Source: Trichobilharzia regenti (lineage: Eukaryota; Platyhelminthes; Trematoda; Strigeidida; Schistosomatidae). Taken from it: 64,000 bases of DNA. Each line of letters starts with the position of its first letter. The first letter of the stretch is position 1. The stretch is from the NCBI GenBank assembly GCA_944472135.2, contig OX235268.1, positions 6,578,589 through 6,642,588 on the forward strand, read 5' to 3'. Positions 1-10,794 of the stretch are shown one piece after another. The notes under the pieces were generated by a model. That model had not been told where the DNA came from, ran no database searches, and was given only the letters and a program-made list of their open reading frames with translations. The position numbers and the translations under genes were made by a program.

Positions 1-617
1 CGGGAAGCGTCGTTTCAACTACAGGTGGAATTATGGAGGATATCAAAGCTAGGATCGTGAAAGCAAGATAAGCTTTCTTTACACTCAAGTCTGTGTGGAG
101 GTCAACAGCACTCAGCATCAAAAATAAGATCCGGATTTTCAACTTCAATGTTAAATCAGTGCTACTTTATGTATCAGAGACTTCACGCGTCATAAAGAGC
201 ATCTCAAACAAACTAAAAACCTTCACCCGCAGTTGTCTTTGCTCATCACTCAAGATCAGATGGCCGGTCAGCAAAGATTAGCAACAGGGATCTCTGCCAA
301 TGAGCGAACCAACCATGAACCGATTGTGAAACAAATAAGCAGGAAGAAATGGAGATGGATTGGCCATACGCTGAGGAAACCATCAAGTGACATCACGAGA
401 CAAGCCATTGCTCTAGTGGAACCCGAAAGGGAAGCGGCGAGTTGGTCGTCAATGCAAGGGTGACTTGGAGGAGGTCATGTGAAGAGGAGATGATGAAAGC
501 ATGTGGAAAGACTTGGAGCGGGGTGAAAAAGTTGGCAGAAAACCGAAGGCAATGGAGACGTGCGCATGTGAAGCCCTATGTTCCTCTAGGAATTAAAGGA
601 TAAAATTATTATTATTA
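1..617 (+). mobile_element. 5'-truncated RTE-like (SR2-type) non-LTR retrotransposon, 3' end
   Basis: This is the C-terminal part of a non-LTR retrotransposon ORF2. With frameshifts it reads the post-RT region: an SVLLY motif, then KIRWP, then [19 protein letters not shown], then a WRRSCEEEM stretch. The frame is broken by several stops (for example near 77 and 280), so it is a dead copy. It ends at a conserved CTAGGAATTAAAGGATAAA followed by ATT repeats, the usual tail of this family in the window. Very similar 3' ends occur at 7510-8224 (minus), 37898-38645, 56190-56640 and 58640-60430. The left end is cut by the window edge. The clade assignment is from recognition of the family and was not searched. 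Confidence 0.8.
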
Positions 618-1413
618 AACCAGCTTGGAGGATACAATCAAATCAAAATTATGAACTTCTTGCCTCCAGTAATGAAGTCAGTATCTATTCTGAGTGATCA
701 TCCCTTACGTTTAGCGTTAGAATTAGAAATTGAGTTTAGAATGTTGAATTATGAGTTAAGGTTTAGTGTCAGGTAATTTCAGTATAGAGAAATCAAGTTA
801 GCTAATGGTAAGGCTTCATGTGACTTGTGTAATAATTCTATAAACTACAAAGAATCACAGATTTCACAATAACATCTGAGATTCTGATATGGATCCTTGT
901 GTTGAATACTGTACATTTTCACATAGAATTCAGCATAAACAACACATGTCTTGCCTTTACGGTCCGATCCTTGCTGAATTTAATCTTTGAAGAAAATAAA
1001 AGACGAATTCAGTGAAGAAAATTTTCTTCATCAATGAAATCGTCTTCAGAGACTGTACAGTCGTATTTCTATTTACCAAAAAATATATATAGTGGTCTAT
1101 TATTGAGTGATAGCTGCGGGTGACATAATTGATATAATTACTTTGAAGTGGCTTTAGAGGTCAAAATCAAAAGTTGTATATTATGTGATACTCAAAGGAA
1201 CAAAGTTAGAAATACGATAAGGTTAACATCGCCATTGAGTGAGAATAAAAGTGGTAGTTGAGTGTCAATTTAACAAGTGTGAAGAGGGTGTGAAAATATA
1301 CAAAAGGAGCATATGAAACTGATAATAGTGAATTAGTTATTGAGGCAAAAACAAACTAAAAGTAAAATTAAAAAGAAAAATTGAAATTTTTTAACAGGGA
1401 ATGACTAGTGAAG
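618..1413. other. AT-rich stretch without recognisable gene
   Basis: No supported reading frame or RNA gene is seen. The sequence is AT-rich and lies between an RTE tail and a PLE fragment; part of it may be decayed PLE flank. Confidence 0.5.
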
Positions 1414-2230
1414 AGGTTAAGACCAAGGTAGAATAAGAGACTGGACAAACTTTTCCTGTATACAGAGTTCGGGGTTGTTTTGACGAATTTTCAGCACCTC
1501 CACCGTACACAAAAGCCGAAACCTGATGCCCTCTGTACCATTTGGCTTCACTCTGTAGATGATCTTGAAAGACAACTCTGGTGGAGCTGTGTGGCTTGAG
1601 TTCACCAAATGCTCAAGAATTGAGCTAGTAATTGTCTTACATTGTCCCTTTACTAACCATGCCGGATAATGTTAGAGATGCGTTTGAAAAGTGTTCACCT
1701 TGTGCGACCAATATAACTAGCTCCACACGAGCAGGTGAATTTATAAACACACATTGAGGTGGCCCATCCAAAGCGGTAGTTTATCCTCCACACATCAATT
1801 GATCATTTGTCGGCTGTAGATATTGATATGCAGCTCAGCCACAAAGAAGGCTTTCCTCAGTGATCTGTATAAGCAGTTCTTCAGGATCTCAGCTGCGGTA
1901 CCACCTTTAAATTCAGTGCTCATAAATAGCAGTTTCTTCGGCACCGTCTGGATTCTTTCAGGCTTTTCTCTAAACTTCATGTATTTTTTCGATAAATCTT
2001 GGAGGATATCCATTTTCTATGAGAATCTGTCTAAGTCGCTCCAGTTACCTATCGATTGTATCGCTTGAACATATCCTCCTTATTCTTGAAGATAAGGAAT
2101 GGATCAGATTTCTCTTTCTTCTTAAAGGGACCCAGCTATGGAAATTTGTGTACTGGCCACTCCATGTTGGTTTCCTGTAGATTGCCTTTCATATTTTGCC
2201 TACATGCAGTCGAGTTAAGTTAGAAAGACA
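1414..2230 (-). pseudogene. Penelope-like element fragment (linker plus GIY-YIG C-terminus)
   Basis: Read on the minus strand this gives a PLE linker with a PKKLLFMSTEFKGGTAAEIL stretch (ORF 1795-2013) and a C-terminal tail ending PELCIQEKFVQSLILPWS (1417-1608). Both align by eye with the 282-codon PLE frame at 61238-62086, which has KKTLYLNMNFRGDLASDIL and PELCVQKKLVQSLQLPWT at matching places. Frameshifts and stops separate the pieces. No RT core is present. It is a decayed, 5'-truncated copy. Confidence 0.75.
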
Positions 2231-2560
2231 GTGGCAGTCTGCTTAAATCGCTTCACTACTTAATTTACCACAGCACACAGTACGCGAAATTTACTCAGTT
2301 ATACTTTGTTACAAACTATCCAGTTATATTTTTAAACATAACATGTACTCATGTGCAATTGTGAATAGCTTTCAACAAACTGCTTGGTCTGTTTTCAAAG
2401 AGCGAAAAACGTCAGGAACCGGAGCATTTCTCAGATAAAACAGAACTATGTCGAATAGTATACTGTAAACTACTCCTTTACCGTGAAGATTCGATACAAA
2501 GAACAGATAAAGCCAAGGATTATATTTAGAACAATGTTATTATTGTTACATAGTTACTCA
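2231..2560. other. No gene recognised
   Basis: AT-rich spacer between a PLE fragment and a SINE pair; no supported coding or RNA feature is seen. Confidence 0.5.
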
Positions 2561-2745
2561 CGAGTTGATCACGAATTGATATCAGTTAGAGAACCATTGA
2601 AAACCAGGGAGTACTGGACAGCTATTTCGTTAGCTCAGTTTGGGAATAATTGGCAGTACGCGCCCACCACAGGGGTTTGAACCCAAGACCTTCCGGTTAC
2701 AAGGCAAGCTCGTGTTCCATTAGCCACTGTGACCCGACTCCCTAA
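2561..2745 (-). mobile_element. tRNA-headed SINE, family B (minus copy)
   Basis: On the minus strand this has a tRNA-like head: a box-A-like GGCTAATGG region, a TTGTAACCGG segment, and a box-B-like GGGTTCAAACCC. Downstream lies a hammerhead-like block and the conserved end ATGGTTCTCTAACTGATATCA. It forms an inverted pair with the plus copy at 2790-2987. Other copies are at 9690-9865, 36545-36925, 36945-37105, 37135-37515, 51555-51725 and 51755-52105. Recognition rests on the tRNA-like promoter boxes and repetition; I cannot name the published family. Confidence 0.7.
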
Positions 2746-2789
2746 TGGCCACCCAATGAATTCTAACTTCTACCAATTCTTGATTTAGC

Positions 2790-2987
2790 GCGACCCCAAC
2801 CATTCTGGTATACGAGCTTACCTTGTAACCGGAATATCCTGGGTTCGAATTCCAGTAAGTGCGTACTACCGATGATTCCCAAACTAGAATGAAGCGGTTG
2901 TCCAGTACTCTCTCGTTTTCAATGGTTCTCTAACTGATATCAATCCTCCGTGATCAACTCGTAAAAATAAAACTAACTCTTACAAAC
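2790..2987 (+). mobile_element. tRNA-headed SINE, family B (plus copy)
   Basis: Plus copy of the same repeat, with TTGTAACCGG, box-B-like GGGTTCGAATTCC, the hammerhead-like block and the AACTGATATCA end. With 2561-2745 it makes a back-to-back inverted pair. The head is partly replaced (AACCATTCTGG in place of the usual GTGGCTGAATGG), so box A is damaged. Confidence 0.7.
2863..2908 (+). ncRNA. Hammerhead-ribozyme-like motif in SINE B
   Basis: The order is a stem I strand GTACTA, a core-like CCGATGA (hammerhead consensus CTGANGA), a weak stem II region, GAAG in place of GAAA, a short stem III ending GTTGTC, and a stem I strand CAGTAC. The two stem I strands almost pair. The substitutions in both conserved boxes make activity unlikely in this copy, but the layout is the same as in the better copy at 36613-36664. 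Confidence 0.45.
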
Positions 2988-3059
2988 CAACAGTAGAACA
3001 TAGTTATTCATTTAGATTCCCCCTGTTAGTAGTGACTGATGATTGTTGTTGATGCTACC

Positions 3060-3260
3060 ATTTCCTTCTTTTCCATGTTCCTCTAAATTCCTGTCTTAGC
3101 TGCTTGCCATTTCTGCCAATTTGTTGGTCTTAGCCCTTAGATCTTCGAGTTCATGTGACATTAGACACAAATCGCCAATTTTTGAAAAGGCTTAAGCGCA
3201 TCCCTTTTATTGATAGATTGACAAGGTAGCCAGCCTTTCTTCCAATCAACAAGTAACTTT
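3060..3260 (-). pseudogene. RTE-like fragment (RT region)
   Basis: The minus strand reads a short piece like the RTE segment SHELEDLRAKTNKLAE found in other copies, followed by degenerate sequence. It is a decayed remnant with no open frame. Confidence 0.5.
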
Positions 3261-3469
3261 TATTCTTTCGAAACTTTTCTTTCAATAGTTGTGTGGGCAA
3301 TCTGTAGAAATTCCATCAAGGCTCGAGACCTCATATTCAGTTTGAATGTGAAATATTCAGGAACTTAATCATCTGAAATCTTGGCGCTTCTTCCTCATTT
3401 ACTCCTGTTGAAATCTTGTTAAATGTAACTATATGGAGTGTCATAAATCTCGATCAACCTCATTCAACA

Positions 3470-3840
3470 TATATGTGACAATTCTACAAGTCAGGTGATC
3501 CACAAGAGAATACTTAGCTATATACTCCAAGGGAAGACAGAAAAAAGATACTCCTAATTTCGGTGGACCAGTTTATGTTGAAGGCAGTTTATGGAGAGCA
3601 AGAAGACTGGGGAACTTTGGACCGATATATTGACTCTACAAGATCTGCATTTTGACGTTGATTAATGTCTGATGTCACACAGACTCAAAGACTTGCTGGC
3701 TAAAACCAACAAACTGACTGAAGAGGCAGTGATGACGAGACTGCAAGTGAATATACGGAATACGATAGTGATGAAAATAACCAACCAGCACCAATCAACA
3801 TCAGTTGAGCAAATTTATGAGAGGTCACTTTCTTCACTTA
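3470..3840 (+). pseudogene. RTE-like fragment (RT C-terminal half)
   Basis: With frameshifts this reads LQDLHFDVD, CLMSHRLKDLLAKTNKLTEE, then LQVNI and VMKITNQHQ. These match the region after the YADD-type RT block in related copies at 14425-15480 and 63716-64000. Both ends are truncated. It is not functional. Confidence 0.6.
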
Positions 3841-3844
3841 TTTA

Positions 3845-4215
3845 GAAAAACATTGTTTCACTCCATTATAGATAAGATTTTATATTGATAAGTAACACAG
3901 TGTTACACAGTAATATTAACTCATGAGCCCTGATGTTCCACCGAGGGAGAGGGGGCTTTCGAGTGGTTGCGCCACAAGTTGATCCTGCATGCCGTTCTCG
4001 TCTCGCAAGAGGCAAGGATGCGTGTGTTTAGTTCTCCTGAAAACCAGTACCCAGTCAATGGGTTTATCGTGGTGTGAATGTGTGTATCGGTGGCATAGCG
4101 GTTAGGACGCTCGCCGACCATGCACACAACCTTCTTCCTTCATTTATATACATGTGTGGAATTGACCAGATATTTGAATAAAACTGAATATGGGATAATG
4201 TACATTCAGGTTACC
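3845..4215 (-). pseudogene. PLE family A 3' end with a foreign GC-rich patch
   Basis: Sequence at 3845-3920 and 4128-4215 matches, in reverse complement, the 3' end of the PLE copy at 4216-6250 (compare 6030-6190). Between them, 3921-4127 is a GC-richer block that ends in a tRNA-like box A (GGTGGCATAGCGGTTAGGAC) resembling SINE A. The patch replaces the segment that other PLE copies have there, so it is not a simple clean insertion. Confidence 0.55.
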
Positions 4216-6250
4216 CAATGCAACCAATAGTAGATTTTAGAAATACCCCAACTTATGATTTATCAAAACACTCAGCTCTAATATTATGCCCTATTAGAAA
4301 TCGTTGAAACTCTTGACTAAATAACTAATTCACAAATGAGATGAAAAATAAACTAAACAACATTCAACCAGAGAATGATGAAAAAATGGTTAGTTTTGAT
4401 ATAACTAGTCTTTACACTTCATACATCAATCAATATGGCGGCCTTAGAAGCAATTAAAATAAAACTAACTACAGATCCTGAACTCACTAATACGAGAAAG
4501 CTACCCATTGAATAAATTATTTTAGGAATTCAGTTATGCTGTCTCACATCTACAATCTTTAAATTCCAAGGCAAAATGTATAAACAAACAGAAGGTGTAA
4601 CTATGGGATCACCAATATCCCCTTTATTATGAGATACCTTTATGGACAACTGGGAAAAAATATTTCTCTATATACATTAAATCCTCCTCAGAAAATATGG
4701 TGGAGATATGTGAATGACACTTTCACAGTGTTAAAAACTGAACATATCTCTCTTGACACATATAAACTCACTAGTACAGGGAATAAAATTCACATCTGAA
4801 TCGGTAAATAAACAAGGCGAATTGACTCTATGATGTTATATTTTAAAATAAAACGAATAGAAGAAGGTAAACTGTACACATTAGCGTTTATAAAAAACCA
4901 ACGCATTCTGCTAATAAATATTTAGACTTTAATTCACCTCATCCGTTAAATATTAAGGCAGGCTTAGTTAAGTGTGTAGCAAACCCAGCTGTAGCACCAA
5001 GTAGCACAAAAGAGAACCTAAATGATGGAATGAAAAACATAGAAGAGGCATTGGTGTTAAATAACTATCCTATTAAATTCATTAGGAATATCAAAAGATG
5101 CCAAAAGCAAATAAAAAATAATTGTGAAACTAGTAATTATAACAAGAATAAGAGAGAATATAAGTCATTTTTTTAAATTTCTGATTACAGCTTGATTTCA
5201 CACTGCATTTTTGGTACAAGTATGGAATTTTCAGCATGGATATCGCTAGCGCAAATTTTTCAGGCCGACCATAGATATCAAGTGTGCATCGGCAGGGGAT
5301 TGAACCTCCTACCATTTGCACCAACCACTGTGCAACCGACGCACATATACTGTTATACTACATAATGAGGGGATATCTCAGACCCGGCGTAGGATTCCTA
5401 ATAAAGCAGGAATTAGAGTGGCATTCAAGCCTACAAACTCACGCGCAGACAAGCTATGTAGGCTAAAAGACTCAGTGGACCCAAGTAAACAAAATAATAT
5501 AATTTACAAAATACCCTGCAATGACTGTGAGTACGGTCAACTTTGTTGGTCAAACTAGTGGATCGGGGGTAATCAGATTGGCGGAATATAAGAATTTGGC
5601 CAAGGTTAGAATGGTTGACCCCGAGAAGATAAGTAATTTAGAAAAATGCTCAGCAGCGATTGTACTGTATGCATTAAACACACAATCACACAATAGGGTG
5701 GGAGGGGGTTAAAATTCTAGGAAGTTATCTATGTAGATGGAGAGGGAGCTTGATTACTGAATCTTTGTTCATTGAGTCTATACTCAACACAACACATGCA
5801 ACAGAAATGACTCAATGCAAATACCCGAAATATGCATGGAGGGTATTATTACCACCAGTCAGTCAGTCAAATCAGAGGAGGATAATAAATAATCTCAACA
5901 TTCTATTTCAATTCAAGTACATCACAACTTTCCAACACGTTACTTATTATGACTAAAAGAAACACTCGTCTTATTTCCCATCTGATTGTAATTGATCAAT
6001 AACACTCCTACTATTATTATTTCTGAATGTACATTATCCTATACTGATTTTTATTCCAATATCTAATGAATTCCACTCACGTATATAAATGAAGGAAAAA
6101 AAGTTGCGTCAGTGACTTGTTATGATTATGAGCAGCAATAATTTGTGCTCGAAACGTGGTCATCAGTTAATATTACTGTATAACACAACACTGTGTGATT
6201 TATCAAAATAAGATATTATCCATAGTGCCCAAATTTTATACTTATATCAG
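4216..6250 (+). pseudogene. Penelope-like element, family A, long degenerate copy
   Basis: This decayed PLE keeps its gene order. RT remnants include a GSPISPLL block near 4610 and a WWRYVNDTF block near 4700; the usual Y-V-D-D has become Y-V-N-D, which would remove a catalytic aspartate. There follow a YKKPTHSANKYLDF linker near 4890 and a GIY-YIG part with IIYKIPCNDCEYG near 5500 and VIRLAEYKNLA near 5570. Stops and frameshifts are frequent. A SINE A copy interrupts it at about 5168-5345. The 3' end (5750-6250) contains the GCTCGAAACG block repeated in several PLE ends here. Homologous copies are at 18880-19770, 25630-30130, 52925-54600 and 54686-55180. Confidence 0.8.
5168..5345 (-). mobile_element. 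tRNA-headed SINE, family A
   Basis: Minus-strand copy: tRNA-like head near 5345, then ATATCTATGGTCGGCCTG, GGAATTCTGAAAATTCC-type body, and an end of AAGCTGTAATCAGAAATTT. It interrupts the PLE between its linker and GIY-YIG part. A 3-bp CAT occurs on both sides and may be the target duplication. The box B region is mutated. Confidence 0.7.
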
Positions 6251-6334
6251 ACATCGTTTCAAATACACACCCCACAAATGGATGAAGATGTTAAACCTAG
6301 CCAGAGAGCATGGGAAAGGCAAGATAAACCTTTA

Positions 6335-6337
<3 letters not shown>

Positions 6338-6380
<43 letters not shown>

Positions 6381-6386
6381 ATATGT
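6338..6386. repeat. (AT)n microsatellite
   Basis: About 45 bp of TA/AT dinucleotides. The short open frames across it on both strands are artefacts of the repeat. Confidence 0.95.
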
Positions 6387-6429
6387 CAGGAACTTGAAGC
6401 TCCGTGAAAAGCATTTTCAACAAGTTGGC

Positions 6430-6782
6430 GACTTTTGTCAACTCTTGTCTTCTTCCAACGTTGAAAAAAAGATGATCAGATTAATTAGTAGGAAGACAAT
6501 CTGGGAGCAAGTTGGAGATGAATGGGACACACTCTGAGATATGACCGTTGAATCACATCTCCCGCCAAGCTGTCATTCAAGTGGAACCTGAATGCGAAAT
6601 GACGAGTTGGTCGTGAATCCAAGAGCGGTGTGGAGAAGATTGTGAGAGAAGAAGGATAAAGATGATGGACAACTGGATAACCAGATAAAGAGAACTGTAG
6701 AGAACAGTGTCAAATGCGGATATACCGTTGTAAGCCTTATGCTCTACTTGGAACCCTGGGAAATAATAATAATAATAATAAT
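6430..6782 (+). pseudogene. Degenerate RTE-like 3' end with AAT tail
   Basis: Remnants of the WRWIGHTLR and CEE-type C-terminal region are visible with many changes. The copy ends GAACCCTGGGAAATAATAATAATAATAAT, matching the second RTE subfamily at 14425-15480 and 35530-35750. No open frame survives. Confidence 0.6.
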
Positions 6783-7509
6783 TCAGGTAACTTACATCAC
6801 TTGCCCATCTATCTATCTATCTGCGAAATAAACACATAAATATTACCTCTTTTTTTGCAAACCTCAAAAGCCTAACAGACTTGTATATCAAACAGGTGTA
6901 TATTTATGAAGCCGTAAAAATCAAAACAAAAACTCCATCCTATCTACTAATCTCTTCAACAGACGTAGACTAGTTTTCTTACTCTCAGTTCGTCACACTT
7001 CATTTTCTAAGTTTTGCCAAGTCTACACGAAAGGAAAACATAAACTTTACAGATGAATGAAAAAGAATAGGAGCAAAGCAAAACAAAACAAAATCTGAGA
7101 CATATTTGCGATACATTTTGATAATTAATTTGCATTATATATTGAAGAATGTTTTCAACCTGAAACCTATTCAACAAGTGACAAAATAAAATGAGGTGAA
7201 AAAAAAAACATGGCAGGCAATAGTTATGCTAGTTATGAATGAATACAACACTGTTCAGTGTGAGTCTTGTGAGTGCATTTTCCCAAGAATACAAGTCACG
7301 GGAGATGTAAATATATTGAGATTGTATCACAACGTCCAAGAAAGGCCTTCAAAATGACTTTCAAGGCAGCTTAGGTATATTTTCTATTCACTAGCTAACC
7401 GATATATGCAGTTCAAGAAATAAAGACAAATCGCCCTGCGTGTTTTCATATTGTAAAGGTCGGAATAAAGCTATATGCAGCTCAGTACTTCAATGGCATT
7501 TAAGGACAT
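6783..7509. other. No gene recognised
   Basis: AT-rich spacer. I see no coding potential, no RNA gene and no repeat shared with the rest of the window. Confidence 0.5.
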
Positions 7510-8224
7510 ACTGATATGATTATTGTTTCCTTTAATTCCTAGAGGAATATAGGGCTTCAGCTGCGCGTCTCCACTGCGTTCGGTTCGCTGCTAGAGTTTC
7601 CACATGACTCCAAGTCTGCTCACATGCTTTCATCTCCTCTTCTCATAACCTCCTCCAAGTCACCCTTGTAGTGACGACCGGGCTCCACACGAGGGCTTAT
7701 CTAGTAATGTCACTTGATGGTTTCCTCAGCGTATGGCCAATCCATCGCCTTCTCTTCCTGCATATTTGTTGCACTATCAGTTCCTGCTGTGTTGGTACGC
7801 TCATTGGCAGAGATCCACGTTGCTGATCGTTTCTGATCGGCCATCTAATCTTGAGTATTGAGTGAAGACAACTGTTGATGAAGGTCCGTAGTTTGTTCGA
7901 AGTGTTCATCATGACGCGCAAAGTCTCTGATCTATAAGGTAGTACTGGCTTCATATTGGAGTTGAAAATCCGGATCTTATTTTCAATGGTGAGTGCTGAG
8001 TGTTGATCTCCGCACAGACCTGAGAATAATGAAAGCTTGCCTTACCTTCCTGATCCTTGCTTTGATATCTTCGTCGGTTCCGCCTGTGGTTGAAACGATG
8101 CTTCTCAGGTAGGTAGGTAGGTACGTAGGTAAAGGAGGTTGTTTCTTTCAGACTCCTCCCATTTATGCTGGCTGATTGTTGTCTGTTGTTGTTGCTGTTG
8201 GCCAGGAATTTTCATCACCTTTGT
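7510..8224 (-). mobile_element. 5'-truncated RTE-like (SR2-type) retrotransposon, 3' part
   Basis: On the minus strand this runs from a KIPGQ(Q)n segment through TTSFTYLGS-like sequence, [43 protein letters not shown] and the CTAGGAATTAAAGGA terminus. A run of GTAGG repeats near 8105 lies in the TYLGS region, an expansion of the codons found there. The frame is interrupted. It is truncated at about 8222, directly against a PLE inverted repeat. Confidence 0.8.
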
Positions 8225-8225
8225 T

Positions 8226-9330
8226 TTAAGAAGTTATATAAGGTTAGGTAATTGAATCATAGGTGTGCATGCATAAAAAATTAATAATAATAGTAGTAGT
8301 ATGAAATGCAATTAAAAACTAAAATGTTTGTGATTATAATCATAGTTAAATGTCAAGTGGCAAACAAATTAATGTCATATATAGAATATTTCATAGGATG
8401 GATAGAACTTGAAAAAGGGTGTGCAATTATAGGATTAGTAGACAAATCGAATAAAATAAAAACGTCACGTAATACTGTGTGAAATTTGATAGCATAGAAT
8501 TTAATTTAATGTTGTAAAAAAGAATTGATTTAAAATGACAAGTTGAGAATAGTAATAGTGGCAATTGATGTAATAAGGAAGAGAATACAAATTGAATAGA
8601 CAAAATGAAAAAATGGTAGAGCCCAAAAAATATGATTGGGGATTACCATACTTTAGCATAGAGGGATTAAGACCATGAAAGTTGGAGGAGTTGGACGAAC
8701 TTTTTTTCTGTACACAGAGATCTGGCTTTTCTGTTTCGATAGCCAGAGATGGCTTCAACAATACAGATGAGTCTGGTACATAGTGTTTTGGGTAAACTAC
8801 TCTTTGCCTTGTAGATGACTTTAAAGGCGGAGGGTATAGAGATAGGCTGATCATTATCGACTAGATGTTAAATGATCGCGCTTCTTATTGCTCCATTTCC
8901 ACTTTTTCGTAGCTACCATGCAGGATAGTGCTCTTGCACCCTGTTGGACAAAACTTGAGTCGAACGACCGATATACCTAGCTAGCTCTACACGAGCAGGT
9001 TAATTGATAAACACACATAGAGTTGATCAGCAGCGGGATCTTATCCATCAGGTTATTGAACAGTGATGGTCGGCTAGTAAAGACTATTCTCAGAGATGCA
9101 GCAGGGGATGTTCTTATCAGGGACTGTGATATCCTTCGTTTCATGATATCGGAAGCTAAGTCACCTTTGAATTCCAGTATTACAGTATTTTCTTCGGTGC
9201 GGATGATAAGTCACTTTTTATAGGATTTTAGTTTTTTAATTACATTTCATTGTTATACTATTGTTATGATTTTTTGCATTAACACCTATGATTCAATTCC
9301 CTCACAGGACATAACTTCTTAAAAAACCAT
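8226..9330 (-). pseudogene. Penelope-like element with inverted terminal segments
   Basis: The internal part on the minus strand encodes PLE remnants: FKGDLASDIMKRRI near 9150, a MCVYQLTCSC block near 9000, and KPDLCVQKK near 8720. Short terminal segments at 8226-8300 and 9255-9330 are inverted repeats of each other (both contain ATTGAATCATAGGTGT in opposite orientation). This is the same plan as the better preserved foldback PLEs in the window. Several frameshifts make the coding part dead. Confidence 0.65.
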
Positions 9331-9689
9331 ATATATACGATTGTACAGCCTGTTGATAAATTCATTGAAAAGATTCTCTTCGTTGAATATATTTTCGTGC
9401 AATTTGTTGCTTATTTCTAAATGTGTATATGGGAACTTTTGGATACATACAAACAAACTCTTGTTTGAAAGCACTCAACGATTACACCGCTTGACGATTC
9501 CGGTCTATCCCCCCAACAAAAGGTGTTTGAAATAATTGTGTGGCTGAATAGTAGCCTGACGTTACTGACTTTCATATATTCAGTATTGGAACATCAGTAA
9601 AATCTACTCAGCTGGGAGTGAAAATAAATACTTTCTAGAGATGACATTGCTCACTGGTGCCACACACGTTAAAAATCACGAGTTGGTAG
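9331..9689. other. No gene recognised
   Basis: AT-rich spacer. The small open frames here show no family resemblance. Confidence 0.45.
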
Positions 9690-9865
9690 TAGTTAGAATT
9701 CATAGGTTAACCAATGATACTAGTCCCAGTGATTGAATGGTCTATGTGCTTGCCTTACCTTGTAACCTGAAAGTCATGGGTTCAAACTCTGGCGAGTTCT
9801 AACTGATGATGAGTCCTTAACTTGGATGAAACAACTGTTTGTGGTGTTTCCCATTGGTTTTCACT
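9690..9865 (+). mobile_element. tRNA-headed SINE, family B (single copy)
   Basis: Plus copy with AGTTAGAATTCATAGG upstream, box-A-like CCAGTGATTGAATGG, CTTGTAACCTG, box-B-like GGGTTCAAACTC and a hammerhead-like CTGATGA...GGATGAAAC block. The 3' part fades after TTCACTG. It is the only locus where family B is not seen as an inverted pair. Confidence 0.6.
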
Positions 9866-10336
9866 GCTTTGGTAAAACTTAAATCGAAAACTAGAACTTA
9901 TAATGCATTTATTGCCTCGTGCTTTCTAATCATTTTCTAGATGAAGTTGATTCGCAACCAGGTACATCTTGGACCCACGTAAATTCTCATAAAACAACAA
10001 TCTAATCAGAAGAATGAAATAAACTATCTGGTCATGAAAAAAATATGAAATTTCCTGATAGTGCTTAATATTTGACACTGTTCGGGTGTATGCGATAAGT
10101 GTAGAGCGCAGAACAATATCAATGGCCACGAAGCTCACTTTAGTTGTGGGAATTGTAACGGAATCAGTGTGTCAGAAATCCCCTCTAAACGAAACAATCA
10201 GCTTATTGATACTTACTAGAATCTTTCAAACAACTTTGCATTCATTTCCCTCTTCTCTCCAGGGTTATATATTCTAATCCTAATGTCTGCACATTATATG
10301 TTGACTGAATCCATCATTATTTTTCCTTGTAACTGT
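9866..10336. other. No gene recognised
   Basis: Spacer left of a foldback PLE insertion; no supported feature. Confidence 0.45.
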
Positions 10337-10386
10337 TAAATCTCTAATTTAGATATGATAGAGAAGATTTGTAGCTCAGGTGGATA

Positions 10387-10783
10387 ATTTTGATGTGGTT
10401 TTGTTCTCTGAGCTGGATGGTTAGTTTGCGAAGCTTTCATCGCCCTACTGGGTGACATCTTCAGCGCATACTTCAATTTGAAGTGAGCTTTTAGGTTTCT
10501 CCACGAGTTTATTAATCATTCCTCCTGGTGACCTTGGACGTGATTGGTTGTTTTTGTGTGTTTTCACACCTTCTAGGTTACTTGTGTTGGAACTGATTGT
10601 TTCTGTGACTTGAACTTTGACCCTTTGTGTGTGAAGTTTCTTCCTTGTTGGTTGATAAATTTTGTCTATTTCGATGTGTCTATTGATTGGTGATTTACTG
10701 GGATGCCAAGCTTCTAAAAATTCTCTAGCATTCTTGTTATTTCCTTTGTCTAATATCTGAACGTTGTCCCAGTCGAATTGATG
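10387..10783 (-). repeat. Left inverted arm of foldback PLE
   Basis: Reverse complement of 11164-11560. On the minus strand it encodes the same FDWDNVQILDKGNN...EVCAEDVTQ tail as the right arm. Confidence 0.9.
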
Positions 10784-10794
10784 GATATCCACGG

